This document shows positions 33,501-42,844 of a stretch of 64,000 nucleotides of DNA, piece by piece; position 1 is the stretch's first letter; the number at the start of each line of letters is the position of its first letter. The notes under the pieces are model-generated. The model saw only the letters and a program-made list of their open reading frames with translations, was not told where the DNA came from and ran no database searches. Made by a program: the position numbers and the translations under genes. This DNA comes from Blattamonas nauphoetae (lineage: Eukaryota; Preaxostyla; Oxymonadida). The DNA lies in the NCBI GenBank assembly GCA_033064195.1, contig JARBJD010000041.1, positions 1 through 64,000 of the forward strand, read 5' to 3'.

Positions 33501-36500
33501 GATGGCAGCAGGGCTCGAGAACTGAAAGAAAGTTCGATCGTCGAGTTCAGTGAAGTGCTCCCAAAGTTCGAGTCCGACACAGAAACAAGGCGTTCCGGTT
33601 CGACAGGAGTCGAGAATGAGCACTTCGCTGTTTCAATCAAGATCGACGCATTTGATCCAATTGTCATCGACGACATAGAGTATCTGTGCCCAAACAGCAG
33701 CTTGGCTGAGGAGAGAGGATAGAGCGAGAGCGGGAAGACGTACGATGTCTCACTCGTCGCCCTGAAACGAATCGTGCGCGTGTCGATGGCATTCGAAGAC
33801 GAAGGTGAGGACAAAGGAGTTCCACTCAGAGTCAGTGTGTATTCCTCTCCCACTTCAAGAGCTCGTGTCTCCACTGTCAGTGTTGTCAAATTCAGTCCAT
33901 CTTCATCTGAACTCTTCACAGACACCAGACGAGATGGTTCGGCAGTGATTGTCACAGAACCTCCCTCAGACAGCAGATCTGTGCTTCCTCCTTTTTCTCG
34001 GAAGCTCTTCACATCCAATTGTTCCCCGAATTCCAATTCGGCTCCCAAAACAGGATAAACAACTCCTGATCCTTCCCATTTGTCAGAATCTTCATTGAAT
34101 CCCATCTCCACGGTCAACCGACTCTTTCCTGACTTGCTCAACTCCACAAGATAAATCTCATTCGAACTCAACTCTCGTCCTGACATCCAGAAAAGAACTC
34201 GTTTTCCAACAGAATCCAGACCAACAACAGAGAAGGAGACAAGTCGCGTCGGTTCGGCATCAGTCTTGAATGTCAGTCCAGACGTGAACAGCACAGCTTC
34301 GTTCGACGAGTCGGTCACATTCACCACGGTGTAGTTTGTGTTGTATTTCAGTTCAATCTCTGAATCGATCAACGAGAACAACAGTGCTGTCCCTTCTCCA
34401 TTCGTCGCAGAGCTGAACGACACATTCATCTTGGCTGGTGTTTGTGTCCCTGTTTCATTCAGATGCAGAGTGTATGCTCCAACAACAGACATCGCTCGCC
34501 CTTCCACAGCCACTTCTCCTTTCTTCGAAGAATCAAATAGACACACGAAAGAGACACCGGTCAGGCGTGATGGTTCGCTTGGTATTCGGAATGTGAGTGA
34601 GAATGTTGAAACGGTCTGTTTGTCATCCGAAGGGACAAACGAGCTCACTTTGTATTCTGTTCCATATTTCAGATCTGCTTTCGAAAATGGATACAGTTTG
34701 GCTGTCCATTCCGTCAATCTCGATTCTGACGAAGGAAGAAGATCAACTGTTCGAATCGATGGTTCTTCCACTCCCACTTCTTTCAGCGTCACTTTGTACT
34801 CAGACGCCACAAATCCTGTTCCAACAAATCCAATCGTCATCGAGTCATTTCCATCCGTCTTGTCGATTCCGGTCAGTGTTGCTGGCGGATAGGGAATGGA
34901 GAACGAAAATGAAGTGATCAGGATGAGTGGCTGCGAATCACACGACACTTCAACAACTTCGTATTCCCGTTCATATTTCAGTTTCAATGAGTCTGTCGAT
35001 GAGAGTGGGCTTGTTCCTGTCAGCACGTCAGAAGAGAGAGAAAGCTGGATTGTGAAGTCATTGTTGTCGGTATCCTTCACTTTCATCGAATATGTTCCGG
35101 TTTTCAACAGATATCCAGTCAGTTCGAACGATGCTTCGTTGGTTTCTTTCAGTCTGGAGTCAAACGAGATGATGGTTGGAGGAAAAAATCCTCTCGCGAA
35201 TGACCAGGAACGGATCGTGTATGACTTCCCGCTGGGGAGGACACCCTCCAATCCAATCGACACTTCCACTGTTCCTGTCGATGAGACAGTGTCTGGTGTT
35301 CCAAACGAGACGTGGATGAGACGAGGAACATTCGATCCTTTCAGAAGTACACCCATCGTTCCCTTCACTTCTTTCGTTGTTCTGATGGTGATCGTTGCTG
35401 TGTCCTCTCCCATTGACACTTCGAACGAAGAGATGTCTGTCTTCTGTTCTTCTGTCAGTTGAGGAACAAGTGTGCTGTTATGAAATGAGCCAGTTTCAAA
35501 ATACACATTTGGCGATCCAGAAGTGGAATCACAAAACTTGATCGTGTTTGAGTTCGTGAGGTCATATCCCATGTTGCATATGTAGATATCCTTCGAAGGC
35601 GGAAGACCTGGACACTTACACTCTCTGAACTGGACGAACGAGGAGTCAATCGATGGAACATTGTTGACATAGAGAGAACCGCCATAATTGGTTGCTAGGC
35701 ACAAAACGAACGCACAGCTGGAGAGAGTGAGCGGCGTACTGAACACATACACCGCACCAGCATATTGAGCGGTGCAAGTCTCGAAGAAGCAATGGTTTAA
35801 CGTCGCTTGTGAAGCAAAAGAGATACGGACAGCACCAGCATAATTTCCAGTATACTTATCGGAAGTATATGTCTTGCATTCAGTGAAGGAGGATTGTGAG
35901 ATCTCAACTGAACGTTTCTTTGAGGAGGAAGATTTGACGAAGGCGGCTCCTCCGTCGTCTTGTAAAGCGGTGACAGTGCATTTGTGGAAGAAACATCGGT
36001 CGATGGTGAGTGATGCTGAAGATTCATACAGACAGATTGCAGCGCCACCCAAACCGCCTCCGACAGCGGCGGTCATTTCGTTGAACGAGCAGAGAGTGTA
36101 CGAGACGGATGTGAGGGGAGAAGAGGAAGTTATTGAGAATCTGTCGTTTTGGACGAATTCGGTGAACGATTCGGATTTTTCGGTTTCGGAGTTCTCTTCG
36201 CGAATACACGAAAAGAACGAAGTGTTCACACATCTCAAACTCCCTCCCAAATTCACATCCAACATTCCCGTCCCGCTGTCGTGGTTCGAGCTCAAACAAA
36301 TCGAACTCCCAACAATTCGCTGAACAACATTTCCAAATCCCTTCTCATTTTTCCGAAATCCAGCAATTCCATCCAAACGGCTGCTCATGTTCACCAATGA
36401 GCAGAATTCCATCCCAGTGTCCATCCATCCCACAAACGCCGATCCAAAATCCCGATTCTCATTCGAAGCCATCCCAAAAGAGAAGAGAGGGCCAGTTCCC

Positions 36501-37162
36501 ATCCAAAGCGTCTGCGACTTCATCGAGATCCCTGTTCCAACAACTGAGATTGATTCTGATCCTCCAATGTGTTCACTTTCCCATTCAGATCCTGAAATGT
36601 CGCCATCTTTCCGCGAATGCCCCACATCAACAAACGGAGCAACAAAATGTCGAGGCGATTCGTGAGTGCACTGCGAGACCACAATCGAAGATGAAGATCC
36701 ACACATTCCGTCGCCAGAGCAGCGGATCACCAATGGAGAGTGCAATCCATCCGAAATCACACTGCTCAGCAACAAATACACTTTCGATGACGACACAACG
36801 CACAGTCCTGATTCTGTCGACATGCACAATGCTCGAACTCCTTCAATGCGAAACGAGCTGTTCCAAACCGAAAACATGAACTTCCGGCCTTCAGATTCAG
36901 CGTTCATTTCGGATCTTCCTTCTTCCACATTGTATTCCAGAATCGTGCTGTTCCCAATCAACGAAACATCCACAGATTCCACTTGGATCGTTCTGGAAAT
37001 CAGTTCTGCATTTGAGAGATGGATGGTTTCAATTCCATCTTTTCCAGCGTTCTTCATTCTTCCCTCCAATGTCTGTAGATCCTCCAGAAATAGTGATGAT
37101 ATCTTGTCAACTGGGCGAGACTGCACATTCGTGAGGAGAGTCACCAGAAATAGGACAATCAT
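30536..37162 (-). CDS. Giant receptor-like surface protein with pseudokinase, copy 2
   Basis: The protein has 2,208 residues and starts MIVLFLVTLLTNVQSRPV (signal peptide). The architecture equals that of copy 1: Pmp-like beta-helix, about eight EPxRLxS repeats, second beta-helix, membrane span near residue 1900, pseudokinase C-lobe. Identity to copy 1 is uneven. The central repeats (about 32040-35090) are almost identical at the DNA level, while the beta-helix region at about 35100-36300 and the juxtamembrane part differ in many positions. Both reading frames are open, so both copies are likely functional. The copies are in tandem, same strand. Confidence 0.88.
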   Translation of the reverse strand: MIVLFLVTLLTNVQSRPVDKISSLFLEDLQTLEGRMKNAGKDGIETIHLSNAELISRTIQVESVDVSLIGNSTILEYNVEEGRSEMNAESEGRKFMFSVWNSSFRIEGVRALCMSTESGLCVVSSSKVYLLLSSVISDGLHSPLVIRCSGDGMCGSSSSIVVSQCTHESPRHFVAPFVDVGHSRKDGDISGSEWESEHIGGSESISVVGTGISMKSQTLWMGTGPLFSFGMASNENRDFGSAFVGWMDTGMEFCSLVNMSSRLDGIAGFRKNEKGFGNVVQRIVGSSICLSSNHDSGTGMLDVNLGGSLRCVNTSFFSCIREENSETEKSESFTEFVQNDRFSITSSSPLTSVSYTLCSFNEMTAAVGGGLGGAAICLYESSASLTIDRCFFHKCTVTALQDDGGAAFVKSSSSKKRSVEISQSSFTECKTYTSDKYTGNYAGAVRISFASQATLNHCFFETCTAQYAGAVYVFSTPLTLSSCAFVLCLATNYGGSLYVNNVPSIDSSFVQFRECKCPGLPPSKDIYICNMGYDLTNSNTIKFCDSTSGSPNVYFETGSFHNSTLVPQLTEEQKTDISSFEVSMGEDTATITIRTTKEVKGTMGVLLKGSNVPRLIHVSFGTPDTVSSTGTVEVSIGLEGVLPSGKSYTIRSWSFARGFFPPTIISFDSRLKETNEASFELTGYLLKTGTYSMKVKDTDNNDFTIQLSLSSDVLTGTSPLSSTDSLKLKYEREYEVVEVSCDSQPLILITSFSFSIPYPPATLTGIDKTDGNDSMTIGFVGTGFVASEYKVTLKEVGVEEPSIRTVDLLPSSESRLTEWTAKLYPFSKADLKYGTEYKVSSFVPSDDKQTVSTFSLTFRIPSEPSRLTGVSFVCLFDSSKKGEVAVEGRAMSVVGAYTLHLNETGTQTPAKMNVSFSSATNGEGTALLFSLIDSEIELKYNTNYTVVNVTDSSNEAVLFTSGLTFKTDAEPTRLVSFSVVGLDSVGKRVLFWMSGRELSSNEIYLVELSKSGKSRLTVEMGFNEDSDKWEGSGVVYPVLGAELEFGEQLDVKSFREKGGSTDLLSEGGSVTITAEPSRLVSVKSSDEDGLNLTTLTVETRALEVGEEYTLTLSGTPLSSPSSSNAIDTRTIRFRATSETSYVFPLSLYPLSSAKLLFGHRYSMSSMTIGSNASILIETAKCSFSTPVEPERLVSVSDSNFGSTSLNSTIELSFSSRALLPSTEYTLTFTSSGSQNRPSHSKTLKLTTTENGDLENHVAVLYPLETDSSKRNSQFEFDRTYVMSSFERGSTELLFDKEMISLVIPEEPTRIEKCVKAELNKERTVVRLFFEGRALDSSMGLIWLKDGSKFWPSVSSLTATDSTHCFADFSVSSSESGESLKFGKEYTVSIKTGETASFIVNDEIKARIPFPPRLLSASVTFTNTLLTSCSVSFVGSDLPVGKDFRITLSSSHSFVIKVVDAELAESDQLRIGWSDSLDFSTNYTISSIVGLDEDEGEILFDPSLSFETKSGPSKLILFVDSSSGSSEWFCGEEILPCSTIEAAWSLVDGMGALKVTLDIVHNTTQSKPIVISKGMEVGVKSGETTKPELFVSALPSMEEGAGLISITEASLLMNHVDVVLASSPSLIFVVVVNGTLTLESSSFVGSSQSPSPTLNSEPFSCSWTSGAFVVENSTVSVEFSTFSHLASGAVNMKGGNLSIVSSSFFENSPQDPLFASARRNIHCSDGGTMSIGSLSGGDGTSTSTSPWISQNDCSLEGLESICVAPFFVPTLSSSESSSEFSKKNKTFSVWIVGSTLIPCGLTLEVFEIVSSKSEKVGTAKSFALSSESTEWKNDTHISVSISSSSLSSLDSSLEWRGRLLFGSHSNTTSDSSSPGSVRTSESFKIQSSISERRSESVKENMKWWLPLAISLSVLLLLLMIVVFVCWRRRGQAEKKKTSIPDAEPQEMEIEKVEDCDVAMSSTVNVSSVRELDGNTQFAPEQEQKQTSHECPDATMSMIPEKDRLEALCVKEGKFETVVVNKTHTLYERLHVEKVGIDRHGVAEKIVRGLMELSRQGRNGTGLGLSSHWVLFSESGEVCLRLKGEKEEKSEFVEKVKSDVRWRSPEQKNGDGLDGNVDAEQVTVFRLGLVLYEIETGQVPFGETDEVNASRALHAGTIPKMEGIGDEMEKLIVSCLSLTPGSRPSLRTIGSLLGCIGQTDGGRHALTIVS

Positions 37163-37359
37163 CTGACAATTTTTAACTGTTTATGATCCATCCCTTAAAT
37201 GAGATTGTACCGGATTTACCTTACCAACACGTTTCGATTCAAATATCTCACCTCATTGTGTTAACTCCCTGATTTAATTCTCAAAAAAGTGATTTACTCG
37301 TCAATTAGTGTTCTTAAATCCCAATTGGTCGAGAAAAAATCGAAATGATTCTGCGATGA

Positions 37360-38206
37360 TTACTCGCCCTTTGCCTTAACACGACCAAGACGACGACCAG
37401 TACGTCTAGCAGCAACAAGACCAACTTTCTGACCAGCTGGCCTCATTCTGCCGACAGTTGTGGGCACACCGACGTGTTGATGGTTTCCTCCTCCATGGGG
37501 ATGATCAACAGGGTTCATTGAGACAGCACTGGTGCGTGGCCAGCACTTCCTCTTTGCCTTATACTTGTGGTAGCAGATACCAGCCTTCATGATGGGCTTT
37601 TCGTTACGTCCACCACCGGCGACAATCCCGACCATGGCGCGGCATTTTGAGTCAAGAACCTTCTTAGAACCAGAAGGAAGACGGACGCGGGTTTTGCCAG
37701 TTTCGTGGTTGTGGGAGATGACAACAGCGGAGTCCCCAGATGCACGGGCGAGGTTGCCACGGTCGCCGAATTTGGATTCGACGTTGCATACAACTGTACC
37801 TTCAGGGAGTGAGCCAACTTGGACAACATTGCCAACATCAATGGCAGCTATAGAATGGAGGTAGAGAGATGAGAATGAAAGTTGTTCGTTAAGAGTGAGA
37901 CATGTTGATTAGAATGAAGATAAAACCTTTCTTTCCACAATAGATGAATTGACCACTGAATAATCCCTCTGGGGCAATCATTGTTTGGGTGACGCGCTTG
38001 TATTTGTATGGGTGACGGAATTCGACTTGAGCGAGAGGAGCGCCACGACCTGGATCGTGGATAATGGAACGGACAACACCCTTGACATAGCCTTTCTTCT
38101 CAGCATAGTCAATGGCGCGGAATTTGGCAGCACCAACGCGGTGGTGGGTGTTTGCTTTGAAGAGAGGTGAGCCTCCCTTTCTCTGGTTACGGATAACACG
38201 ACCCAT
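37360..38206 (-). CDS. RPL8: Ribosomal protein uL2 (RPL8), two exons
   Basis: This is the large-subunit protein that supports the peptidyl transferase centre. Exon 1 is 38206-37927 and begins [11 protein letters not shown]; exon 2 is 37847-37360. The joined product has 255 residues, close to the usual eukaryotic 257. The universally conserved C-terminal [13 protein letters not shown] loop, which approaches the active site, is intact. The intron (37848-37926, 79 bases) splits the Ala codon of CGKKAAID and has GT...TATAG ends. The stop is TAA. It stands alone between the receptor tandem and the helical-repeat family. Confidence 0.97.
37848..37926 (-). other. Intron of RPL8
   Basis: 79 bases, donor GTTTTATC, acceptor CTATAG, with a CTAATCA stretch in the middle that could serve as branch point. 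Reading through it would meet stops, and its removal restores the conserved uL2 sequence exactly. Confidence 0.95.
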
Positions 38207-39073
38207 GCGAAACTGAAGTTTAATGGAATGGTGATGACAAAAAAGACGATAAAGAAGAGAAAGAAAGTGACGTACGAAAACACAGAATCAAATCCCATTT
38301 TGCCCCAGATCAACTTTTGTGACTTGATTCAAGAAAAGAGTGTTAATCCAGAAAATTCACTCAGAAATATCGATATTATCTTCTAAATCACCAAGAAATC
38401 AAGGTTTTATCACCTTTACGAAACCAGCAGACCCAATGCAATTGAAAAGTCAAAACCAGCCAATTGACGTTCGGAGTGCGTCTTGGCGAGAAAATTCACT
38501 TCTCCATCGAACTCAATACTCACCAAAATTAGTGTCGTATAGTCTGTCATCTTCAGAAGGCGTTCAGAAACCATCCTTCAATTCACGACGATTGATTCGT
38601 CAAACTGCAGTTGTTCCATCTTTTCTCCATCTGTACTGATTGGTGTTGTCGTTCTTCCCAACAATGACTTCTATGTTCGAATGATGACCAAAAATCACAT
38701 CCATATTCTCACTGTTTTCATTCGATCAGGAATGTATTTGTCCGTTGCCTGTTCTCCGATTCGTGTCCATCTTGCAAACAATGATCGTTCAGATGTCTGA
38801 CTTCTGCTCGATGCATCGCTCGTTCGACTGGCCCGCACACATCAGTTTCTCGTCCGGCACAAGTCCAAGTTCGATTGTTCCAGAAGCATCTTCTCGCTTC
38901 TCGTTTGTTCTCTTCTGAATCCGTCTCGGTGAGTGATGGCTGCACGGTGGTTGATATCCGAGCTGTCATCGCTTCCGTATTGTCGCGAACAGACTGACGA
39001 GCATTGTTCACTTTGCGTGACATCATCTTCAGACCGATCTGGGAGAGAGAGGGGATGCCAGAGCCGACAAAGA
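38207..39073. other. Intergenic stretch with remnant of unknown second family
   Basis: The left part holds nothing recognisable. From about 38840 to 39073 the minus strand shares short blocks with 42006-42050 and 42760-42800 (for example GGACGAGAAxxTGAT and CATTGTCGGCTCTGGCATC-like sequence), so a decayed, frame-disrupted member of another local family may lie downstream of each helical-repeat gene. Function unknown. Confidence 0.35.
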
Positions 39074-40180
39074 TCACACATAAACATTGCTTGTCGTCCA
39101 AAATAACTCAGAAACAGTTCGAGACGTCTGCAGGTTCTTGCTTGTTTCTAACGAGGTTCTGGGGCATTCATGCCCAGCCAGTTGTTCCATCTGATCGATC
39201 TGAATTCTTTCTTCGAGCGCGTCATCGATGCCCTCCATTCTCAACATTCGATGGATTGCCTTCAGCATCTGTCGCTCGTCTCCTCTTGTTCTGTTCCAGT
39301 CCTGTTGAGCATTGTTCATATGATATAGAGAATGCCAGATTGGGGTCACATTTTCGAAGAATGTGAGACAACTTGGAATTGTGAGAAAGACAGGCATATG
39401 AAGAAGAAATTCCAATGTCGGTTGATAATATGGACATATGTGGAGGATTTGAGAAAGGAGTGACATGAAATCATTTAATTGTTCACCATTGATGATCGAA
39501 AAGCGGTTCACACACAAATGGTGAATATACTTCTCCAAAGGTACGAGAACTTGCTGCAAAACCGTCTCATGAACAGCTTGTTGTTTTTTCCGATCTTCAA
39601 CTTCGAGTTTTGTGAGGCCAGACGGAGTTGCGAGCCAGAGAGAATGAATGATGATTTCCACGAGATAGATGTGGATATGGACTGTTTCTGCAAAAGAAAG
39701 AGACTGTGGATTGAGATTGTTGATGAGTTTAGGGATCAGATCAGTTTTGACGAGGACAAAAAGCGGTTTTGCTGAACAACAAAAGATCAGACTTTTCAGC
39801 ATCTTCATTGCTGCTGTGGTGATGATCTGACTGGGTGAGGAAATCAGCACAACAATGAACTGTATGAAGTTGGCCAGAGATTCATCATAGAACGAAGCAA
39901 AGCTGCTGAGAAATGCATTTGGATATGATTGACTCCATGGAGACATAGATATGAGCAAGTTCACGGCCTTCCGTTCCAATGAGTCATCAAGTGCAGACTG
40001 TAACTTCACAGTGGCAACGAGAGACCGAAAAACAACAGCCTTATCATTTACAGATGACAGTTTTTCTTCGCCCCAATTCAGGAAAGCAGAGCAATCCAGT
40101 GAACATGCCACATGAGGGGAGGACATATCATGAGAAGGAGAATCAGTAGAGGATGATGTTTTCAGGGCAATCTCGGTCAT
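39074..40180 (-). CDS. Helical-repeat (ARM/HEAT-like) family protein, copy 1
   Basis: The 368-residue protein is predicted to be all-alpha. Family landmarks are CSAFLNWGEE near the N-terminus, IQFIVVLISSPSQIITTAAMKML, DLIPKLINNLNPQSLSFAE, YYQPTLEFLLHMPVFLTIPSC and HRMLRMEGIDD. No catalytic motif is visible; a scaffold or adaptor role is an inference. The family's usual C-terminal tail, here RSIRWNNWLGMNAPEP, is encoded around 39160-39205 in a different frame, so the last 40 residues of this frame look like run-through after a single-base shift near 39205, or an unrecognised splice. Otherwise it is the most complete of the four local copies. Confidence 0.7.
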   Translation of the reverse strand: MTEIALKTSSSTDSPSHDMSSPHVACSLDCSAFLNWGEEKLSSVNDKAVVFRSLVATVKLQSALDDSLERKAVNLLISMSPWSQSYPNAFLSSFASFYDESLANFIQFIVVLISSPSQIITTAAMKMLKSLIFCCSAKPLFVLVKTDLIPKLINNLNPQSLSFAETVHIHIYLVEIIIHSLWLATPSGLTKLEVEDRKKQQAVHETVLQQVLVPLEKYIHHLCVNRFSIINGEQLNDFMSLLSQILHICPYYQPTLEFLLHMPVFLTIPSCLTFFENVTPIWHSLYHMNNAQQDWNRTRGDERQMLKAIHRMLRMEGIDDALEERIQIDQMEQLAGHECPRTSLETSKNLQTSRTVSELFWTTSNVYV

Positions 40181-40201
40181 TCGTTTAGATTCTGAGCTGA
40201 G

Positions 40202-40218
40202 TCACACGTTATGGGTCA
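40202..40218 (-). promoter_or_regulatory. Conserved upstream motif, helical-repeat copy 1
   Basis: Minus strand TGACCCATAACGTGTGA lies exactly 21 bases before the start codon. Copies 3 and 4 have the same motif with one change at the same distance. Confidence 0.55.
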
Positions 40219-41254
40219 GTAAACAATCGGGTGAAACAATGATATTGAGATGAAAAAACATCAGAAAAGGGAAAAGGAGACATAACATCAAGATGAGTGA
40301 TATAAACGATGAATTTAGAGGAAGTTTGGATGAAGAACGAGCCTTTGATGAGAAGTTGGTTGAAATGTCGACAGAAATGTGTGACAGAGGGGTCCTGGCA
40401 TCACTTGAGTGTAGTTCAGTATTTCACTCCGTGGAAGGACACAATAAGAAGATTCCTGTCAGACTCACGAAAAGGTATCTCTTCGTCGACGCACTCGACG
40501 AGTCGATCAAGCTCGTTCAACTCTTTCCAAACGCAACGTCATCACTGACGAAGGACGAGGACAGGGGTGGAGAATGGGGACAAAGTCAGACGACATGAAG
40601 AAAAGCGAATGCGGGGCATATTCGCTTCGAATGAACTGCTACCAGCACGCGTCACACCGAGCGTGGTGAGGGGAGAGGCAGAGACGAGTGGGAGGGTGTG
40701 GGTGGTGAGGGAAAAGGGATCAAGAATGGTCAGGAATTGGCACGAGCTGGTGTGTCTTGGATGACGAAAGTGAATGGCTTAGAAATGTCAGCGGATGTTC
40801 GAGGGGGAGGAGGAGAAAGCACTCAAATGGAGTTCGGGTGAGATACGAGTGACATCGTTGCATGAATGTCGATGGAATTGGTGTGTGAGTTCCCACACCA
40901 ATCCGCCCTGTCAATCGCCAGACAGACGATGCACACATAAATCAAAATCCACAATCCAACCAAGAAAGAGAAGATCAGAGTGTGAGTCCAACGAGGTGGA
41001 GGGTGTTCGAGTCAGTCCCACATCAGCTCGACAATCCTTCGTCATTGGTCAATCACTCTTCAAATCAAGAGAGCGAGAGAATGGTGTTGAAATTGGGAGA
41101 GAACGAGGAAGAGGGGCGAGAGATGGTTGAGTGAGGAGAGCGAATGGTTCTGGGTTGGTTGGTGCTTGGCTTGCGAAATGGGTAAAAACAAAATCAAATG
41201 AAGAGGTTGTTGAGTTTTTCTGTTTGTTTTATTCTTCTGCTTCCGTTGTTCGCT
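40219..41254. other. Intergenic stretch, no supported gene
   Basis: A plus-strand frame of 101 residues (40293-40598) and one of 111 residues (40795-41130) are open but unlike anything I know and have no visible paralogue in the window. I leave them uncalled. Confidence 0.4.
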
Positions 41255-42005
41255 CTAGATTATTCTTTTCGCTCTCCTTCTTTCCCTCTCCTCTTTTGTC
41301 TCTCTGCCCAGCAGGCTGTTCCATCTGATCGAATACGAATCAATAGCGTCTCCGGATGTGTCTTGGTCGTTTTGCAGCTTTTCCTCATTCACATCATCGA
41401 TGCCCTCCATTCTCAATATCCGTTGCACTGTCTTCCACAACTGTCCCTGGACTCCACTATTTTTGTTCAAGTCCCTCTGGACATTGTTCATGTACAACAG
41501 AAACCAATATATTGAGTGATTTCCTTCGTAAAATGTGAGACAATTTGGGATCGTGAGAACGACAGGCATATGAAGAATGAAATCCATTGTCGGTTGATAA
41601 TATGGACAGAGTTGGGGGAGTCGAGCGATGAGTCTCAGAAACAGTATGGATTGCTCACCATCGATTATTGAAAAGCGGTTCACGCACAAATGGAAAATGT
41701 ACTTCTCCGAAGAGGCGAGAACTTGCTTCAGAACCGTCTCGTGAACAGATTGTTCTTCAACGTAATCTTCGATTTTGAGACAGGCGAAGCCATCCGGAGT
41801 TGTGAGTCTGAGAGAATTGGTGATTCTTGTCATGAGATGGACGTGGATACCGACTGCTTCTACAAACGAAAGAGATTGTGGATGGAGAGTGTTGATGAGT
41901 TGAGGGATCAGATCAGCGCTAACGAGGGCAAGTCGGACATTCGATGAACAGTTCGTGAGCAGATTGTTTAACATCTTCATTGTTGCTGTGGTGATTGCTC
42001 GCCTG
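41255..42005 (-). pseudogene. Helical-repeat family, copy 2, N-terminal truncation
   Basis: The frame 41255-41980 gives 241 residues matching copy 1 from MKML through the end, including YYQPTMDFILHMPVVLTIPNC and the tail SYSIRWNSLLG. Homology starts abruptly at AITTATMKML (about 42005). The first 130 residues, including FLNW, are absent, and unrelated sequence lies there instead. This looks like a deletion or recombination that joined the gene body to a neighbouring family. The promoter motif is also lost. Confidence 0.75.
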
Positions 42006-42844
42006 AACCGATCAACTTCTCGTCCTGTACACGTTCAGGCTCACAAACACGCTGACAGCCGAGATGTCGAGAGGAACAGCGATGATAAAGAAGCATTTTG
42101 GGGGCAGACTGGTCGATGAGAGACAGCAGTGAAGGCGAAGAGAGATGTCAATCTCAAAAAGTGTGGTAGTTCCGATGCAGAGAGCCATGCCGTCCAGACG
42201 CCGTCCTGTCGTCCACAACACTCCTCCCATCGTCCAACTCAACCCATCCGACCACAAATGCCCAGTGGACGGCTCATGCGCCATCGACACGAGGTGTCAA
42301 CGGGACAATCACGGCACTCACTCGTTCACTTCATCTTTCCGACTCCAACCAGGAACTCCAGATCCACAACGAGCGTCATCCTCCTCTTCCCTTCCTCAGC
42401 GCTGTCCCCCGCAGATCCCAATGACCATCCAATTCACAAAGCCCCACATCACCCTTCGGCCAGCACTGTCCGGTCCGAGAGTCATTGTGTTGGCCAGGCA
42501 ATCAAAGACACCATTATTTATCACAAATGATCCATCGCATGATTGGAGTGATCCTTGTGAAAACCATTTCGGAGAACAATCACCAAACAATCACGGAGAC
42601 AGAAACTTACAGCAATCATCCCAATCTATCCATCCATCGATTGTGGCAATGTCTTCCAGAAAGGAGCAATGAGAGAGCGGCCAAGGAGAGTGTGGCGACG
42701 ATAGAGCGAGGCTGGCGAGAGAGAATCCAAATCGTTGTGGCAAGCCATGTGGTGATGCCAGAGCCGACAATGCTCACATAAACAGTGTTTGCTGTCAGAT
42801 GAAGTCAGAACCAGTTCGGAAGGTTGGCTGGTTCGTGTCTGTTT
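42006..42844 (-). pseudogene. Remnant of an unknown gene with hydrophobic segments
   Basis: The minus strand holds short open pieces, including 42012-42290 with STGHLWSDGLSWTMGG and a hydrophobic stretch FFIIAVPLDISAVSVFVSL. The first 30 residues match the frame at 44448-44819 (STRNLWSDLMRWTMRT), so the two are related. A further piece near 42700-42790 reads VYVSIVGSGITTWLATTIWI, membrane-like. No single frame connects them; introns or decay could explain this. I do not recognise the family. Confidence 0.35.

Noticed and set aside
23047-37166. Long plus-strand frames antisense to the receptor genes
   Set aside because: They are shadows of the minus-strand coding bias (Ser-rich repeats), and their sequences are low-complexity.
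38718-39101. DHHC palmitoyltransferase or ubiquitin-like gene downstream of copy 1
   Set aside because: Cys/His pairs and a PDEKLMCAG-like piece caught my eye, but no frame gives the ordered motif of either family.
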